Below, piece after piece: positions 56,421 to 64,000 of a stretch of 64,000 bases of DNA. Position 1 is the stretch's first letter; every line of letters starts with the position of its first letter. The translations under genes and the position numbers were made by a program. The notes beneath the pieces are model-generated. The model was not told the DNA's origin and did not search any database. It saw nothing but the letters and a program-made list of their open reading frames with translations. The stretch is from Bacteroidetes bacterium UBA2364 (GTDB lineage: Bacteria; Bacteroidota; Rhodothermia; Rhodothermales; UBA2364): the NCBI GenBank assembly GCA_002344075.1, contig DDTM01000033.1:3723-67722 (forward strand), read 5' to 3'.

Positions 56421-57746
56421 ATGAAGTACATTAAACGTAAATTTCCTCTCTTCGCATTACTGGCCATTTTTTTGGCAGGCTGCGACTTTAACGGCGATAA
56501 CTCGCTGTTTAATGAAGAAAACCTCGGCTCAGATCCTGACCCTGCGGTTACAAGTATTACGAGTGTAGAATCGCCGCCTTTTGCCGGAATAGATGTGCTC
56601 ACCATCAGAGGGTCCAACTTCTCTTCGGATCCCGCAAAAAACATGGTCTATGTTACATTCTATCTTCCTGCGGTAGATGCTGCTGGTAATATCGTCAGTA
56701 CAGGTGGGAAGCCCAATCGGGGCAAGGTGCGGGATGCCGTTCGTGCAACCGTCCTTACGGCAAGTACAACAGAACTAACCATTCAGGCGCCCATCCGTCC
56801 AACGTTTGACCCCAAAGACCCCAAAACCCGCCCTCTGGAAGAAGTGGATCTACGGGTGGCAACTTTAGGCGCAGAAAATTTCTCGGCAACGTCTAAAGTC
56901 CTAATTGCACCCTCGTTTGAACCCGTTAACACTTTTGATGCAAAGACAGAAGAGCCTTTTGGTATGACGAACGACAAAGCCAACAATATTTATGTCTCGC
57001 TCTTTGTCAGTGGAAGTGCGGCGGGGGTCTTTACCTATGCGCCAGATGGAACCCGTTCTCAGTTTCTGACGGCGACCAATGTGCAAAGCCAAAAGTTTGA
57101 TGATATGCAGTATCGCGACGATGAAGGGTATCTTTATGCCGTTCGTGGGTTACGAGCTATTTTCCGATTCAAGAAAAACAGCAACCAAGAGACCTATGTG
57201 GCTATTCCGACCACCTTGGAATCGGCTCGTCTTGTGAGTTTAGATTTTGATGCGAACAACAACCTATGGGTGGGTGGCAATAATGCGAACTTGTATCGCG
57301 TAAAGCCAGATAAAACCACAAAAAACTATGCTTTCGTAGGGGATGTACGTTCTGTTCGGGTTTCTGGAACAAATCTATTCGTATTGGCCAAGAAAGACAA
57401 TCAATTTAGCGTTTTCCGTTTCCCAATAGACGCGAACAGCGACTTGGGCACACCTGTGAAAGTCGCTGACTTGAATCTGGGAACCAATGAAGCTTTTGCA
57501 ATTGACCTTGCAAAAAACGGAGACATTTTTGTGGCAACTAACCGCACTCCCGATCCTTTGCTGTTGGTAAACAATGGTCAAGTTTCCACGCTATACCCCG
57601 GTACCTTTATTGGAATGGCTCGCTCATTTGCTTGGGGCGCAGATCCTATCCTTTATGTTGGACAAGGGATACTGCCTTTGGGAACTTCCACTTCCATTGC
57701 CGCAAACTTCTTGATGCTGAACACCCGAAAGCAAGGGGTTCGATAA
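56421..57746 (+). CDS. Lipoprotein with TIG domain and propeller-like repeats
   Basis: 441 residues. Lipoprotein signal KFPLFALLAIFLAGC with lipid Cys at 21. An IPT/TIG-like immunoglobulin domain follows (about 40-165: SITSVESPPFAGIDVLTIRGSNF). The rest (about 170-430) repeats units of the form FGMTNDKANNIYVSLF, LVSLDFDANNNLWVGG, FAIDLAKNGDIFVATN, as in NHL or SMP-30-type beta propellers. Probably attached to the outer membrane. Fourth gene of the cassette, 53 bases after the PorV-like gene; terminator at 57774. No catalytic residues recognised. Confidence 0.87.
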   Translation: MKYIKRKFPLFALLAIFLAGCDFNGDNSLFNEENLGSDPDPAVTSITSVESPPFAGIDVLTIRGSNFSSDPAKNMVYVTFYLPAVDAAGNIVSTGGKPNRGKVRDAVRATVLTASTTELTIQAPIRPTFDPKDPKTRPLEEVDLRVATLGAENFSATSKVLIAPSFEPVNTFDAKTEEPFGMTNDKANNIYVSLFVSGSAAGVFTYAPDGTRSQFLTATNVQSQKFDDMQYRDDEGYLYAVRGLRAIFRFKKNSNQETYVAIPTTLESARLVSLDFDANNNLWVGGNNANLYRVKPDKTTKNYAFVGDVRSVRVSGTNLFVLAKKDNQFSVFRFPIDANSDLGTPVKVADLNLGTNEAFAIDLAKNGDIFVATNRTPDPLLLVNNGQVSTLYPGTFIGMARSFAWGADPILYVGQGILPLGTSTSIAANFLMLNTRKQGVR

Positions 57747-57773
57747 ACAATTTGGTCTAAAAAATTGTATTTT

Positions 57774-57802
57774 AAGGGCAGGTTAATACTTGCCCTTTTT
57801 TT
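57774..57802 (+). terminator. Terminator of the four-gene surface cassette
   Basis: AAGGGCA (57774-57780) pairs with TGCCCTT (57791-57797), ten-base loop, with a T7 tract. The MFS gene starts at the very next base after the T-tract and A-less run (ATG 57803), leaving no normal leader. Confidence 0.85.
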
Positions 57803-59092
57803 ATGCCCAATAAAACCGTTCATAGCCGTACTGTTTGGCTACTTGCCCTAATGTCGGCTTTTTTATATGCCGATCAAAACCTATTGGCCCCCAACCTTAC
57901 CCAGATTGCCCAAGAGTTTGGATTTTCTGAGACAGAGCGAGATGTAAAACTGGGAGGCGATATCTCCTTGGTTTTCTGGATGTTAGGAGGGGTCGTTACC
58001 TTGTTTATTGGTCATTGGACCGATCGCATTGCTCGGAAACCCTTGTTTTTGGCTGTTGTTCTCATCGGAACGATACCGTGTTTATTGACTGGATTTGCTC
58101 AAAACTATACGCACTTATATTGGCTACGTGCTTTTACTGGCATTGGCATTGGGGGTGCTTTGCCGTTAGTCTACTCCTTGTTAGGTGATTTATTCCCACC
58201 GACACATCGTGCGAAAGCGACAGGGATTATTGCACTGTCTATGGGGTTGGGTGTTGCCTTGGGGCAATTGGTAGCAGGCTTTCTGGGGCCTGTTTATGGC
58301 TGGCGGATGCCTTTTGTGGTGGTAGCCATCCCCAATTTGTTGCTCGCATTCCTCTTTGCTTGGTTTGTTTCCGAGCCAGAACGTGGTGCTTATGAAACGA
58401 GTGGCCCGGATCCCCACGTCCCTGAAAAATTAAACTTTTCCTCCCTCATAGAATTGTTTCAGGTTCCCACCAACCGACTGATCTTTGCGCAAAGTATTCT
58501 CGCAACCATTCCTTGGGGGGTGTTTTTTACTTTTTTGAATGACTTTTATGCGCAGGACAAAGGTTTTTCCGTTGCACAAGCCACGCTTGTGGTGATGGGG
58601 GCCGGAGTGGCCAGTATAATCGGGAGTTTCGTAGGCGGGCTTTGGGGAAATCGCCTTTACAATGAATCAGCCGCAAAATTGCCAAAATTAGCAGGTTGGA
58701 CCACGTTGGTGGGCGTATTGCCTGTTTTAATGCTTCTAAATTACCCCTCTCAGAAAGATTTTTCAACACCCGAACTGGCGTGGCCCCTCTTGTTGGCAGC
58801 CGTCTCAGGGTTTATGGTGATTATCGCTAGCCCCAACATCAGGGCGATGCTTATCAACGTAAATCGGCCTCATGCACGAGGATCCGTTTTTGCCCTATAC
58901 AACTTGGCAGATGATTTAGGACGCGGCTTTGGCCCGGTTATCATTTCGATGATGGTTGTTTGGTGGGGGCGTACCTTTGCGTTTTCCGTAGCGGCTGGAT
59001 TTTGGCTGATTGCTGGCCTGATTATGTTACAAATGGCCAAAACATTTCCCATTGATGAGCAGCAAGGAGGAAATACGCCATTAATCAAGTAG
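57803..59092 (+). CDS. Major facilitator superfamily transporter
   Basis: 429-residue inner-membrane transporter with about twelve helices. TM1 is TVWLLALMSAFLYADQNLLAPNL; loop 2-3 has the MFS motif GHWTDRIARKP; helix 4-5 motif LRAFTGIGIGGALPLVYSLLGDLFPPTHRAKATG. It resembles the spinster-like or organic-acid carriers but the substrate cannot be set. ATG at 57803 is needed because TM1 starts only ten residues later. It stands directly on a terminator of the cassette and has no Shine-Dalgarno site, so it may be leaderless or attenuated. Confidence 0.93.
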   Translation: MPNKTVHSRTVWLLALMSAFLYADQNLLAPNLTQIAQEFGFSETERDVKLGGDISLVFWMLGGVVTLFIGHWTDRIARKPLFLAVVLIGTIPCLLTGFAQNYTHLYWLRAFTGIGIGGALPLVYSLLGDLFPPTHRAKATGIIALSMGLGVALGQLVAGFLGPVYGWRMPFVVVAIPNLLLAFLFAWFVSEPERGAYETSGPDPHVPEKLNFSSLIELFQVPTNRLIFAQSILATIPWGVFFTFLNDFYAQDKGFSVAQATLVVMGAGVASIIGSFVGGLWGNRLYNESAAKLPKLAGWTTLVGVLPVLMLLNYPSQKDFSTPELAWPLLLAAVSGFMVIIASPNIRAMLINVNRPHARGSVFALYNLADDLGRGFGPVIISMMVVWWGRTFAFSVAAGFWLIAGLIMLQMAKTFPIDEQQGGNTPLIK

Positions 59093-59127
59093 GAGATTGA
59101 ATTGTATGAATCTTTATTGTTCTCGAA

Positions 59128-59156
59128 TTGCCATTTAGGTGTTCATTCGCTATTTT
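59128..59156 (+). promoter_or_regulatory. Promoter of tig
   Basis: TTGCCA (59128-59133), 17-base spacer, TATTTT (59151-59156), 70 bases before the tig ATG. Confidence 0.5.
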
Positions 59157-59225
59157 ATCAGACTTAATTTTCCTATGCACTATTAAGGCCAATGTTTTGT
59201 ACATGCCGAACCGAATGAGCGTCTT

Positions 59226-60737
59226 ATGAACACCACAATTACTCCTGTCAACTCGGTAGAATATGATTTTGTGCTTGAAATACCTGCTACCGAACTGACT
59301 CCTTTTATCGAGAATAAACTTCGTCAGGTGGCCAAGAAAGCTACTATGCCAGGGTTCCGTCCGGGTAAGATCCCAAAACAACTCGTCAAAAAGTTGTATG
59401 GTGAAGCTGCTGCATTCGAGGTGGTAGATAAATTTGTGAAAGACACGTTTGAAGATGAAGTATCAGAAAATCCAGCATATGAAGCATTTGGCACGCCCCA
59501 AATGACTGTTTTTGAATATGCAGAGGGACAAGACCTGAAAGTCGTTATTCGATTTGGGGTTTATCCGAAATTTGAATTGTCAACACTGGAAGGAGTTCAA
59601 GTTTCTCGTCTTGTCAATCCAGTTACACCGGAAGATGTGCAGGGTCAAATTGATTATATGCTCCTGCGCGAATCCACCTTGGAACACTCGGATGAAGTTG
59701 CTGGAGAAAAGTCTGTCCTTACAACCAATATGGTAGAGTTGGACGCAGAGACCAACGAAGTCAAAGTTTTAGGTGGCAATGAAGAAAACGCAACTATTGT
59801 GATGAATGACCCAAATTTGTTGGAGGTTTTTAAAACAGCATTATTGGGTAAAAAAGCAGGTGATGTGGTGCAGGTAACCGTAAAGCATGAAGACGATGTA
59901 CATGTGCATCAGCGTGTCTGGCAAGTTACCATTAAGAAAATTCAGGAACGCAATATTCCGGAATTGACCGACGAATTGGCCGCCAAAATATCTCAGGATC
60001 AGGTAAAGACGATAGAAGAACTAAGACAACTTCTGGAAGAGCAGGAAACCGCTGCACGAGAAAAACGGTCGAACGATTTGGTTGATAATAAGATAATCAA
60101 CGAGGCCCTAAAGGCGAATGTGTTTGAGGTACCAGCATCAATTGTACAGTCTATGCTGGACCATTATGTCAAAACGTATAAGGAAGAACAGATGCGCAAA
60201 TCTGGTGGAAAACTTCCTGACTCATACGACGAAAACCAATATCGGCTCTCGCAAACGAAAAATGCCGAGCACGCAGCCCGTTGGATGGTTATCCGCGACA
60301 AAATTGTGACAGAAAACGAATTTGATATTCTTGAGGAAGACTACCAAGCCTATTACGATGACATGGCGGCCAGCTTGGGATTTGCAAACTCGGATCTGAT
60401 TCGTAGCGTCCTTCAACAAAGCAATGACGATAAGTTCCATAGGGAAATGGAAGAAAAAATCTTGTCCAAAAAAGCCTTGGACTTTCTTAGAAGCACCATC
60501 ACTGTCGTAGAAAAGTCGAGGGCCGACTTCGAGAAAGAGCGAATCAACCAAGAGATAACGTTTTTGGAACAACAAGAGGCCGAGATCAATGCCAAGGTGA
60601 CGGAATTAGAAGGTGGGACAGAAGAAGATGTTGCCCGTGACTTACAAGAAGACCTGGCTGGTATTCGAATGGAGATTGAAGAGATGAAACAAGAATTGGC
60701 GAACGTATCGTCGGAAGTAGATGTGAAAACCGAATAA
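59226..60737 (+). CDS. tig: Trigger factor chaperone
   Basis: Ribosome-bound chaperone that protects nascent chains. 503 residues: ribosome-binding domain with the signature MPGFRPGKIPKQLVKKL (41-57), an FKBP-like middle domain (about 160-250) that lacks obvious active-site features, and the helical C-domain (about 260-440). Beyond that is an acidic coiled coil (FEKERINQEITFLEQQEAEI...EEMKQELANVSSEV, about 440-503) making it about 60 residues longer than usual forms. ATG at 59226. clpP follows after a terminator-like hairpin. Confidence 0.94.
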   Translation: MNTTITPVNSVEYDFVLEIPATELTPFIENKLRQVAKKATMPGFRPGKIPKQLVKKLYGEAAAFEVVDKFVKDTFEDEVSENPAYEAFGTPQMTVFEYAEGQDLKVVIRFGVYPKFELSTLEGVQVSRLVNPVTPEDVQGQIDYMLLRESTLEHSDEVAGEKSVLTTNMVELDAETNEVKVLGGNEENATIVMNDPNLLEVFKTALLGKKAGDVVQVTVKHEDDVHVHQRVWQVTIKKIQERNIPELTDELAAKISQDQVKTIEELRQLLEEQETAAREKRSNDLVDNKIINEALKANVFEVPASIVQSMLDHYVKTYKEEQMRKSGGKLPDSYDENQYRLSQTKNAEHAARWMVIRDKIVTENEFDILEEDYQAYYDDMAASLGFANSDLIRSVLQQSNDDKFHREMEEKILSKKALDFLRSTITVVEKSRADFEKERINQEITFLEQQEAEINAKVTELEGGTEEDVARDLQEDLAGIRMEIEEMKQELANVSSEVDVKTE

Positions 60738-60761
60738 ATACCCGACTGGGAACCAGTTTGA

Positions 60762-60801
60762 AAAGGGTTGGTTTGCTGTGTTCAGGCCAGCCCTTTCTTT
60801 A
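60762..60801 (+). terminator. Hairpin between tig and clpP
   Basis: AAAGGGTTGG (60762-60771) pairs with CCAGCCCTTT (60787-60796), ten pairs with one T-G, followed by CTTTAT. It would partly or fully separate tig from clpP. Confidence 0.6.
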
Positions 60802-60905
60802 TACAGAAAGTGCTCCGTTATCAAACAAATGTGTTTCACCAGACAGATCCGCTGAGTCATCGGGGTTTTGATGTCATTAGCAGATTGTCTTTATTCCAAA
60901 GCCCA

Positions 60906-61586
60906 ATGGTGCAAGATTTCTTTAAGTTTACACGCAGTTTAACGTCTATTCCAGAAGGTATCTATAGTAAGCCCTTTCAGAATACGCCAATTCAGGCGGT
61001 GATTCCGACCGTTGAGGAGGTCACGTCTCGTGGCTCTATCCGATATGATATTTTCAGCCGCTTGCTCAAGGAGCGGATTGTGATGATTGGTACGCCCATT
61101 GATGACTGGACAGCCAATTTGGCCATTGCCCAATTGCTGTTTTTGGCAAGTGATGACCCCGACCGCGACATTAGTATATACATTAATTCACCTGGTGGAA
61201 GTGTGGACAGTGGCTTGGCCATTTATGATACCATGCAGTTTATTACACCTCAGGTGGCCACTATTTGTGTGGGCTTGGCTGCCTCTATGGGGGCCGTATT
61301 GCTGGCTGCGGGTGAATCTGGAAAGCGGGCGGCATTGCCTCATTCCCGAATCATGATTCATCAACCGCTTGGAGGCGCACAAGGGCAAGCGTCTGATATC
61401 GAGATCACCGCTCGAGAGATTGCCAAGATCAAAACAAGCCTTTATGAAATTCTGAGCCATCACACAGGTAAATCACTCGAACAACTGGAATCGGATGCAG
61501 ACCGTGACTATTGGCTGTCTGGAAAAGAAGCCCAAACATATGGGTTGATAGATCGCGTTTTATTGCCCGAACCTAAGCACAAATAA
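60906..61586 (+). CDS. clpP: ATP-dependent Clp protease proteolytic subunit
   Basis: Serine protease that forms the barrel of ClpXP/ClpAP. 226 residues from ATG 60906: catalytic Ser127 in [15 protein letters not shown], His152 in [15 protein letters not shown], Asp201 in [29 protein letters not shown] is the oxyanion region. The first 35 residues ([18 protein letters not shown]...) extend beyond the mature E. coli enzyme and may be a propeptide. The frame is open further upstream to a non-ATG start, which would run into the hairpin after tig; rejected. No clpX within the window. Confidence 0.96.
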   Translation: MVQDFFKFTRSLTSIPEGIYSKPFQNTPIQAVIPTVEEVTSRGSIRYDIFSRLLKERIVMIGTPIDDWTANLAIAQLLFLASDDPDRDISIYINSPGGSVDSGLAIYDTMQFITPQVATICVGLAASMGAVLLAAGESGKRAALPHSRIMIHQPLGGAQGQASDIEITAREIAKIKTSLYEILSHHTGKSLEQLESDADRDYWLSGKEAQTYGLIDRVLLPEPKHK

Positions 61587-61672
61587 CGTTTTGCCGGATG
61601 GCTATTTAGCTTATTTAACCATCTATACATGATGTATGTGACGAACAGTATTTGAAGCCGCGGTACCAATAA

Positions 61673-61707
61673 AAAACAGCCCTTGTTGTGAACAGGGGCT
61701 GTTTTAT
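61673..61707. terminator. Bidirectional terminator between clpP and the M1 peptidase
   Basis: AAAACAGCCC (61674-61683) pairs with GGGCTGTTTT (61697-61706), with a partly pairing loop. A-run on one side and T-run on the other allow it to act for clpP (plus) and for the peptidase gene ending at 61724 (minus). Confidence 0.85.
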
Positions 61708-61723
61708 GATTCATCAAAAGCAA

Positions 61724-63646
61724 TTAGTTTTTGCTTTTCCAAGCGTCGTTCGCACGGTTTTGATCCGGTAGCAGTTTATCCGGATCTAATTGTACTTTTA
61801 ATACCTTTCCTTTGGTTGGTAACGACTTGGTGAAGGTATCACCCATATGCCAGATGACGGCGGGTAGCTTGATCCGCTCCTTGGTATTGTTTTGGTAGGT
61901 AATTTCAAGTATCTGTGGCAATACTAAGGGTTTGTTTTTTTTGAGTGTGAGCGTCATGACACCCGATCCCACCTCAATGTTTTGAATACCCACATCATAC
62001 CGTTCATTGGAATAAAACCAACCCCGCCAAAACCAAGCCAGATCTTCTCCAGAAACATCTTCGATGGTCCGGAAAAAGTCTTGTGGTTGTGGATGTTTGT
62101 ATTTCCAGCGCTCGGTATAAGCACGGAACGCGGCATCAAAAGACTCTGGGCCAAGAATGTATTCCCGAAGTAGCACAAGGCCATAGGCTGGTTTGTAATA
62201 AGCCAAAAGACCTAATGCATCTGGAACCGTAAGGTCGGGGGCAGTGGTTAGTGGTTGGTCCCAATAACGCATCTGGCTGTAGAATGTGATTTGCTCTGCG
62301 GTATTTTGCCAGAAGGATTTGGGATCTTGTTTGTAATAAGAAAGAGTGGCATAGAAGTTGATGAACGTGTTAAAGCCTTCGTCCATCCATGCATGGCGGC
62401 GTTCATCGGATCCAACGATCATGGGGTAATAGATGTGGCCGAATTCGTGATCCGTAACACCAAACAGGCTTTCCCCTCGGTCTCCGACAGCACAAAAAAT
62501 GATCATCGGATACTCCATGCCGCCAACGACCCCTGCCACATTGGTCATGGAAGGGTAGGGATATTTCATCCAGCGCGTGGAGTATTCTTTTAGCGAATGG
62601 GCCATCATCTGTGTAGATTCTTCCCACCCGGGATTTTCCGAATCACCCAGTCCTTCTTTGGGATATGCCGAGGCCAACCAGACACCATCCACGGTGGCAG
62701 CATCCCAGATAAAGGCTGCTGAAGCTGCCCAAGCCACATCTCGGACGTTTTCCGCCCGGAACTTCCAAACCAAGGCATCTTTACCTTGTGGCCGATTTAT
62801 GGGAGTGCCCACTTCTTCTGGCTTTACGATCTTGACTGTGGTGGCCGTATTCTTGGCTTGTTGGTAACGCTGAAATTGGGAAGTGGTTAAAACAGCTTCA
62901 GGATTTAATAAACTTCCGGAAGCGACAACGATCATATTTGAGGGTGCGGTAATCTCTAAGTCATAATTCCCGTAATCTAAGTGAAATTCGCCTTGTCCCA
63001 GATAGGGCATTGTATTCCAGCCGTCGGTAGCATCATATACACACATACGTGGGTACCATTGGGCCAATTGATACACCATGCCTTGTTCGGCGTCAAAGCG
63101 TCCCATACGGTCTGCGCCATATTCCGGCATAACAAAAGACCACTCCATTTCCAATTGTACGATTCCGCCTTTAGCTGCCAGAGGGGCTTCGAGGTCCACA
63201 CGTAACCGCGTATCATTGAGAAAGGTCTTAGGGGTGTATCTCTTCCCATTCATCATCACCGTAAGAGACGGGAGTTCTAAACCACCATCTGCAAAACTGC
63301 CGCGCCAACGCGACTCTGGTGGTTGTTTCAGTTGACCTGCACTATTGGGTTTGAACAGGTTTTGCTCCATTTGTACCCATAAAAAAGGCAAGGTGTCCGG
63401 AGAATGGTTGGTATAGGTAATGGTTTGTCTTCCACGAATGGTATGGGCTTCGGGGATTAGGCTGACCTTGATCTGATAGGAGGCTGTATTTTGCCAATAT
63501 TCAGCACCCGGAGCACCGGATCCGGTTCGAAGACCGTCTGCAGGCGGGAAAGGCATCGGAGCAAATTGAGCGTGATTGGGATTCTGCCCCCATGCAAATC
63601 CTGAAAAATAGGCCATGATGAAGAGTAAGCGAATGGTTTTGAGCAT
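61724..63646 (-). CDS. M1 family metallopeptidase, secreted
   Basis: Zinc aminopeptidase-type peptidase of 640 residues from ATG 63646. Signal peptide MLKTIRLLFIMAYFSGFAWGQ; N-terminal saddle-like beta domain (about 50-250); catalytic domain with GGMEYP (375-380, in place of the GxMEN exopeptidase motif), HEFGH (400-404) and the third zinc ligand in WMDEGFN (Glu423). Position and length match Bacteroidota M1 relatives. The MEY instead of MEN means amino-terminal specificity is uncertain. The frame extends 69 codons further up but through AT-rich non-coding-like DNA. Periplasmic or surface. Confidence 0.9.
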   Translation of the reverse strand: MLKTIRLLFIMAYFSGFAWGQNPNHAQFAPMPFPPADGLRTGSGAPGAEYWQNTASYQIKVSLIPEAHTIRGRQTITYTNHSPDTLPFLWVQMEQNLFKPNSAGQLKQPPESRWRGSFADGGLELPSLTVMMNGKRYTPKTFLNDTRLRVDLEAPLAAKGGIVQLEMEWSFVMPEYGADRMGRFDAEQGMVYQLAQWYPRMCVYDATDGWNTMPYLGQGEFHLDYGNYDLEITAPSNMIVVASGSLLNPEAVLTTSQFQRYQQAKNTATTVKIVKPEEVGTPINRPQGKDALVWKFRAENVRDVAWAASAAFIWDAATVDGVWLASAYPKEGLGDSENPGWEESTQMMAHSLKEYSTRWMKYPYPSMTNVAGVVGGMEYPMIIFCAVGDRGESLFGVTDHEFGHIYYPMIVGSDERRHAWMDEGFNTFINFYATLSYYKQDPKSFWQNTAEQITFYSQMRYWDQPLTTAPDLTVPDALGLLAYYKPAYGLVLLREYILGPESFDAAFRAYTERWKYKHPQPQDFFRTIEDVSGEDLAWFWRGWFYSNERYDVGIQNIEVGSGVMTLTLKKNKPLVLPQILEITYQNNTKERIKLPAVIWHMGDTFTKSLPTKGKVLKVQLDPDKLLPDQNRANDAWKSKN

Positions 63647-63783
63647 CTTAGCGAGGTTGAGTTGAGAATGAAAAACAAAATACGGCAAGAACGCTATATC
63701 CCGCCGAGAACTTGTCGAAAAAATCTCTTGATTTGTAGCTGTGTCTTTGGACAAAGCGACTTGACTTGTATAGACAAGGATTC

Positions 63784-63853
63784 TTATACTATACAAATGT
63801 TCATCTTTTGATTTGCTATGTACTGTCAGCAAAATAATTATTATACTATACAA
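63784..63853 (-). repeat. Two 13-bp direct repeats upstream of the M1 peptidase
   Basis: TTATACTATACAA occurs at 63784-63796 and 63841-63853 (TTGTATAGTATAA on the minus strand), 57 bases apart, upstream of the peptidase gene. The region could hold its promoter (TATAGT as a -10) or paired operator sites. Confidence 0.75.
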
Positions 63854-64000
63854 TTTAAAAAGATAATTTCATACACACAAGAAATTATTTAGTATGCAAA
63901 TATATAATATTACAATATAATCATGGCAAATATTTTATTTTGTTGTTTTTAAAATTTTTTCATCCATAATATTAGACGAAAAATTTATTTTCTATTATAG
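63854..64000. other. AT-rich end of window without recognised gene
   Basis: Very AT-rich, no open frame of interest. A minus-strand ATGGATGAAAAAATTTTAAA frame ends after ten codons. Probably an intergenic promoter region running into the next locus. Confidence 0.5.

Noticed and set aside
63647..63853. N-terminal extension of the M1 peptidase by 69 codons
   Set aside because: The extension would place a signal peptide internally and runs through AT-rich DNA containing the direct repeats.

Overview
The window is an ordinary chromosomal stretch of a Bacteroidota-type bacterium, most likely from the Rhodothermota/Balneolota side of that group (inference). Support comes from an outer-membrane receptor with a CarboxypepD_reg-like N-domain, a PorV/PorQ-like barrel, a NagB protein fused to a PIG-L deacetylase, a polyphosphate glucokinase, a division/cell-wall cluster without murF or ddl, weak and variable Shine-Dalgarno sites, and promoters of the form TTG-N20/21-TATCTT. 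No phage, insertion sequence, CRISPR array or rRNA gene was seen.

Layout. 1-1.2 kb: 3' part of a sensor histidine kinase, then a terminator and a decayed-looking coding remnant (about 1.47-1.84 kb). 1.9-11.9 kb, minus strand: branched-chain amino acid synthesis (ilvB-ilvN-ilvC, a DinB-like gene, leuB, leuA, a membrane protein, leuC, leuD) with an acetyltransferase inserted on the other strand between leuC and leuD. A leucine-rich leader ORF and terminator hairpin in front of leuA look like an attenuator. 12.3-16.8 kb, minus strand: an acetyltransferase and the methionine unit metY-metX-asd, preceded by a clear SAM-I riboswitch with its own terminator and promoter. 17-23 kb, mostly plus strand: a secreted protein, folD, an MscS channel, polyphosphate glucokinase, dapF (minus), phoH, a metallo-beta-lactamase-fold protein and tRNA-Lys/tRNA-Leu. 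23.5-26.9 kb: pyrR, a small membrane-anchored beta-sandwich protein, a Fur-family regulator, tmk and two small unknown genes.

27.0-42.8 kb, minus strand, is a complete-looking dcw cluster in transcription order mraZ-rsmH-ftsL-ftsI-murE-mraY-murD-ftsW-murG-murC-ftsQ-ftsA-ftsZ, closed by a terminator and headed by what looks like an MraZ operator. Divergent from it is a LexA-like gene whose self-cleavage residues are all replaced. 43.8-49.6 kb: isochorismate synthase, a zinc-ribbon methyltransferase, a lipoprotein and the NagB/PIG-L fusion. 50.0-57.7 kb, plus strand, is a four-gene cell-surface cassette (TonB-dependent receptor, large secreted protein with a fibronectin-like domain, PorV-like barrel, TIG/beta-propeller-like lipoprotein) closed by a terminator. 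The end holds an MFS transporter, tig-clpP and an M1-family peptidase (minus).

How the genes work together: pyruvate and aspartate semialdehyde feed the Ilv/Leu and Met pathways. DapF supplies meso-diaminopimelate for the MurE of the dcw cluster, whose DNPR motif fits that substrate. Tig and ClpP are protein quality control. The most interesting points are the LexA-like protein without protease residues, the four-gene surface cassette, the probable leu attenuator and the MraZ operator.
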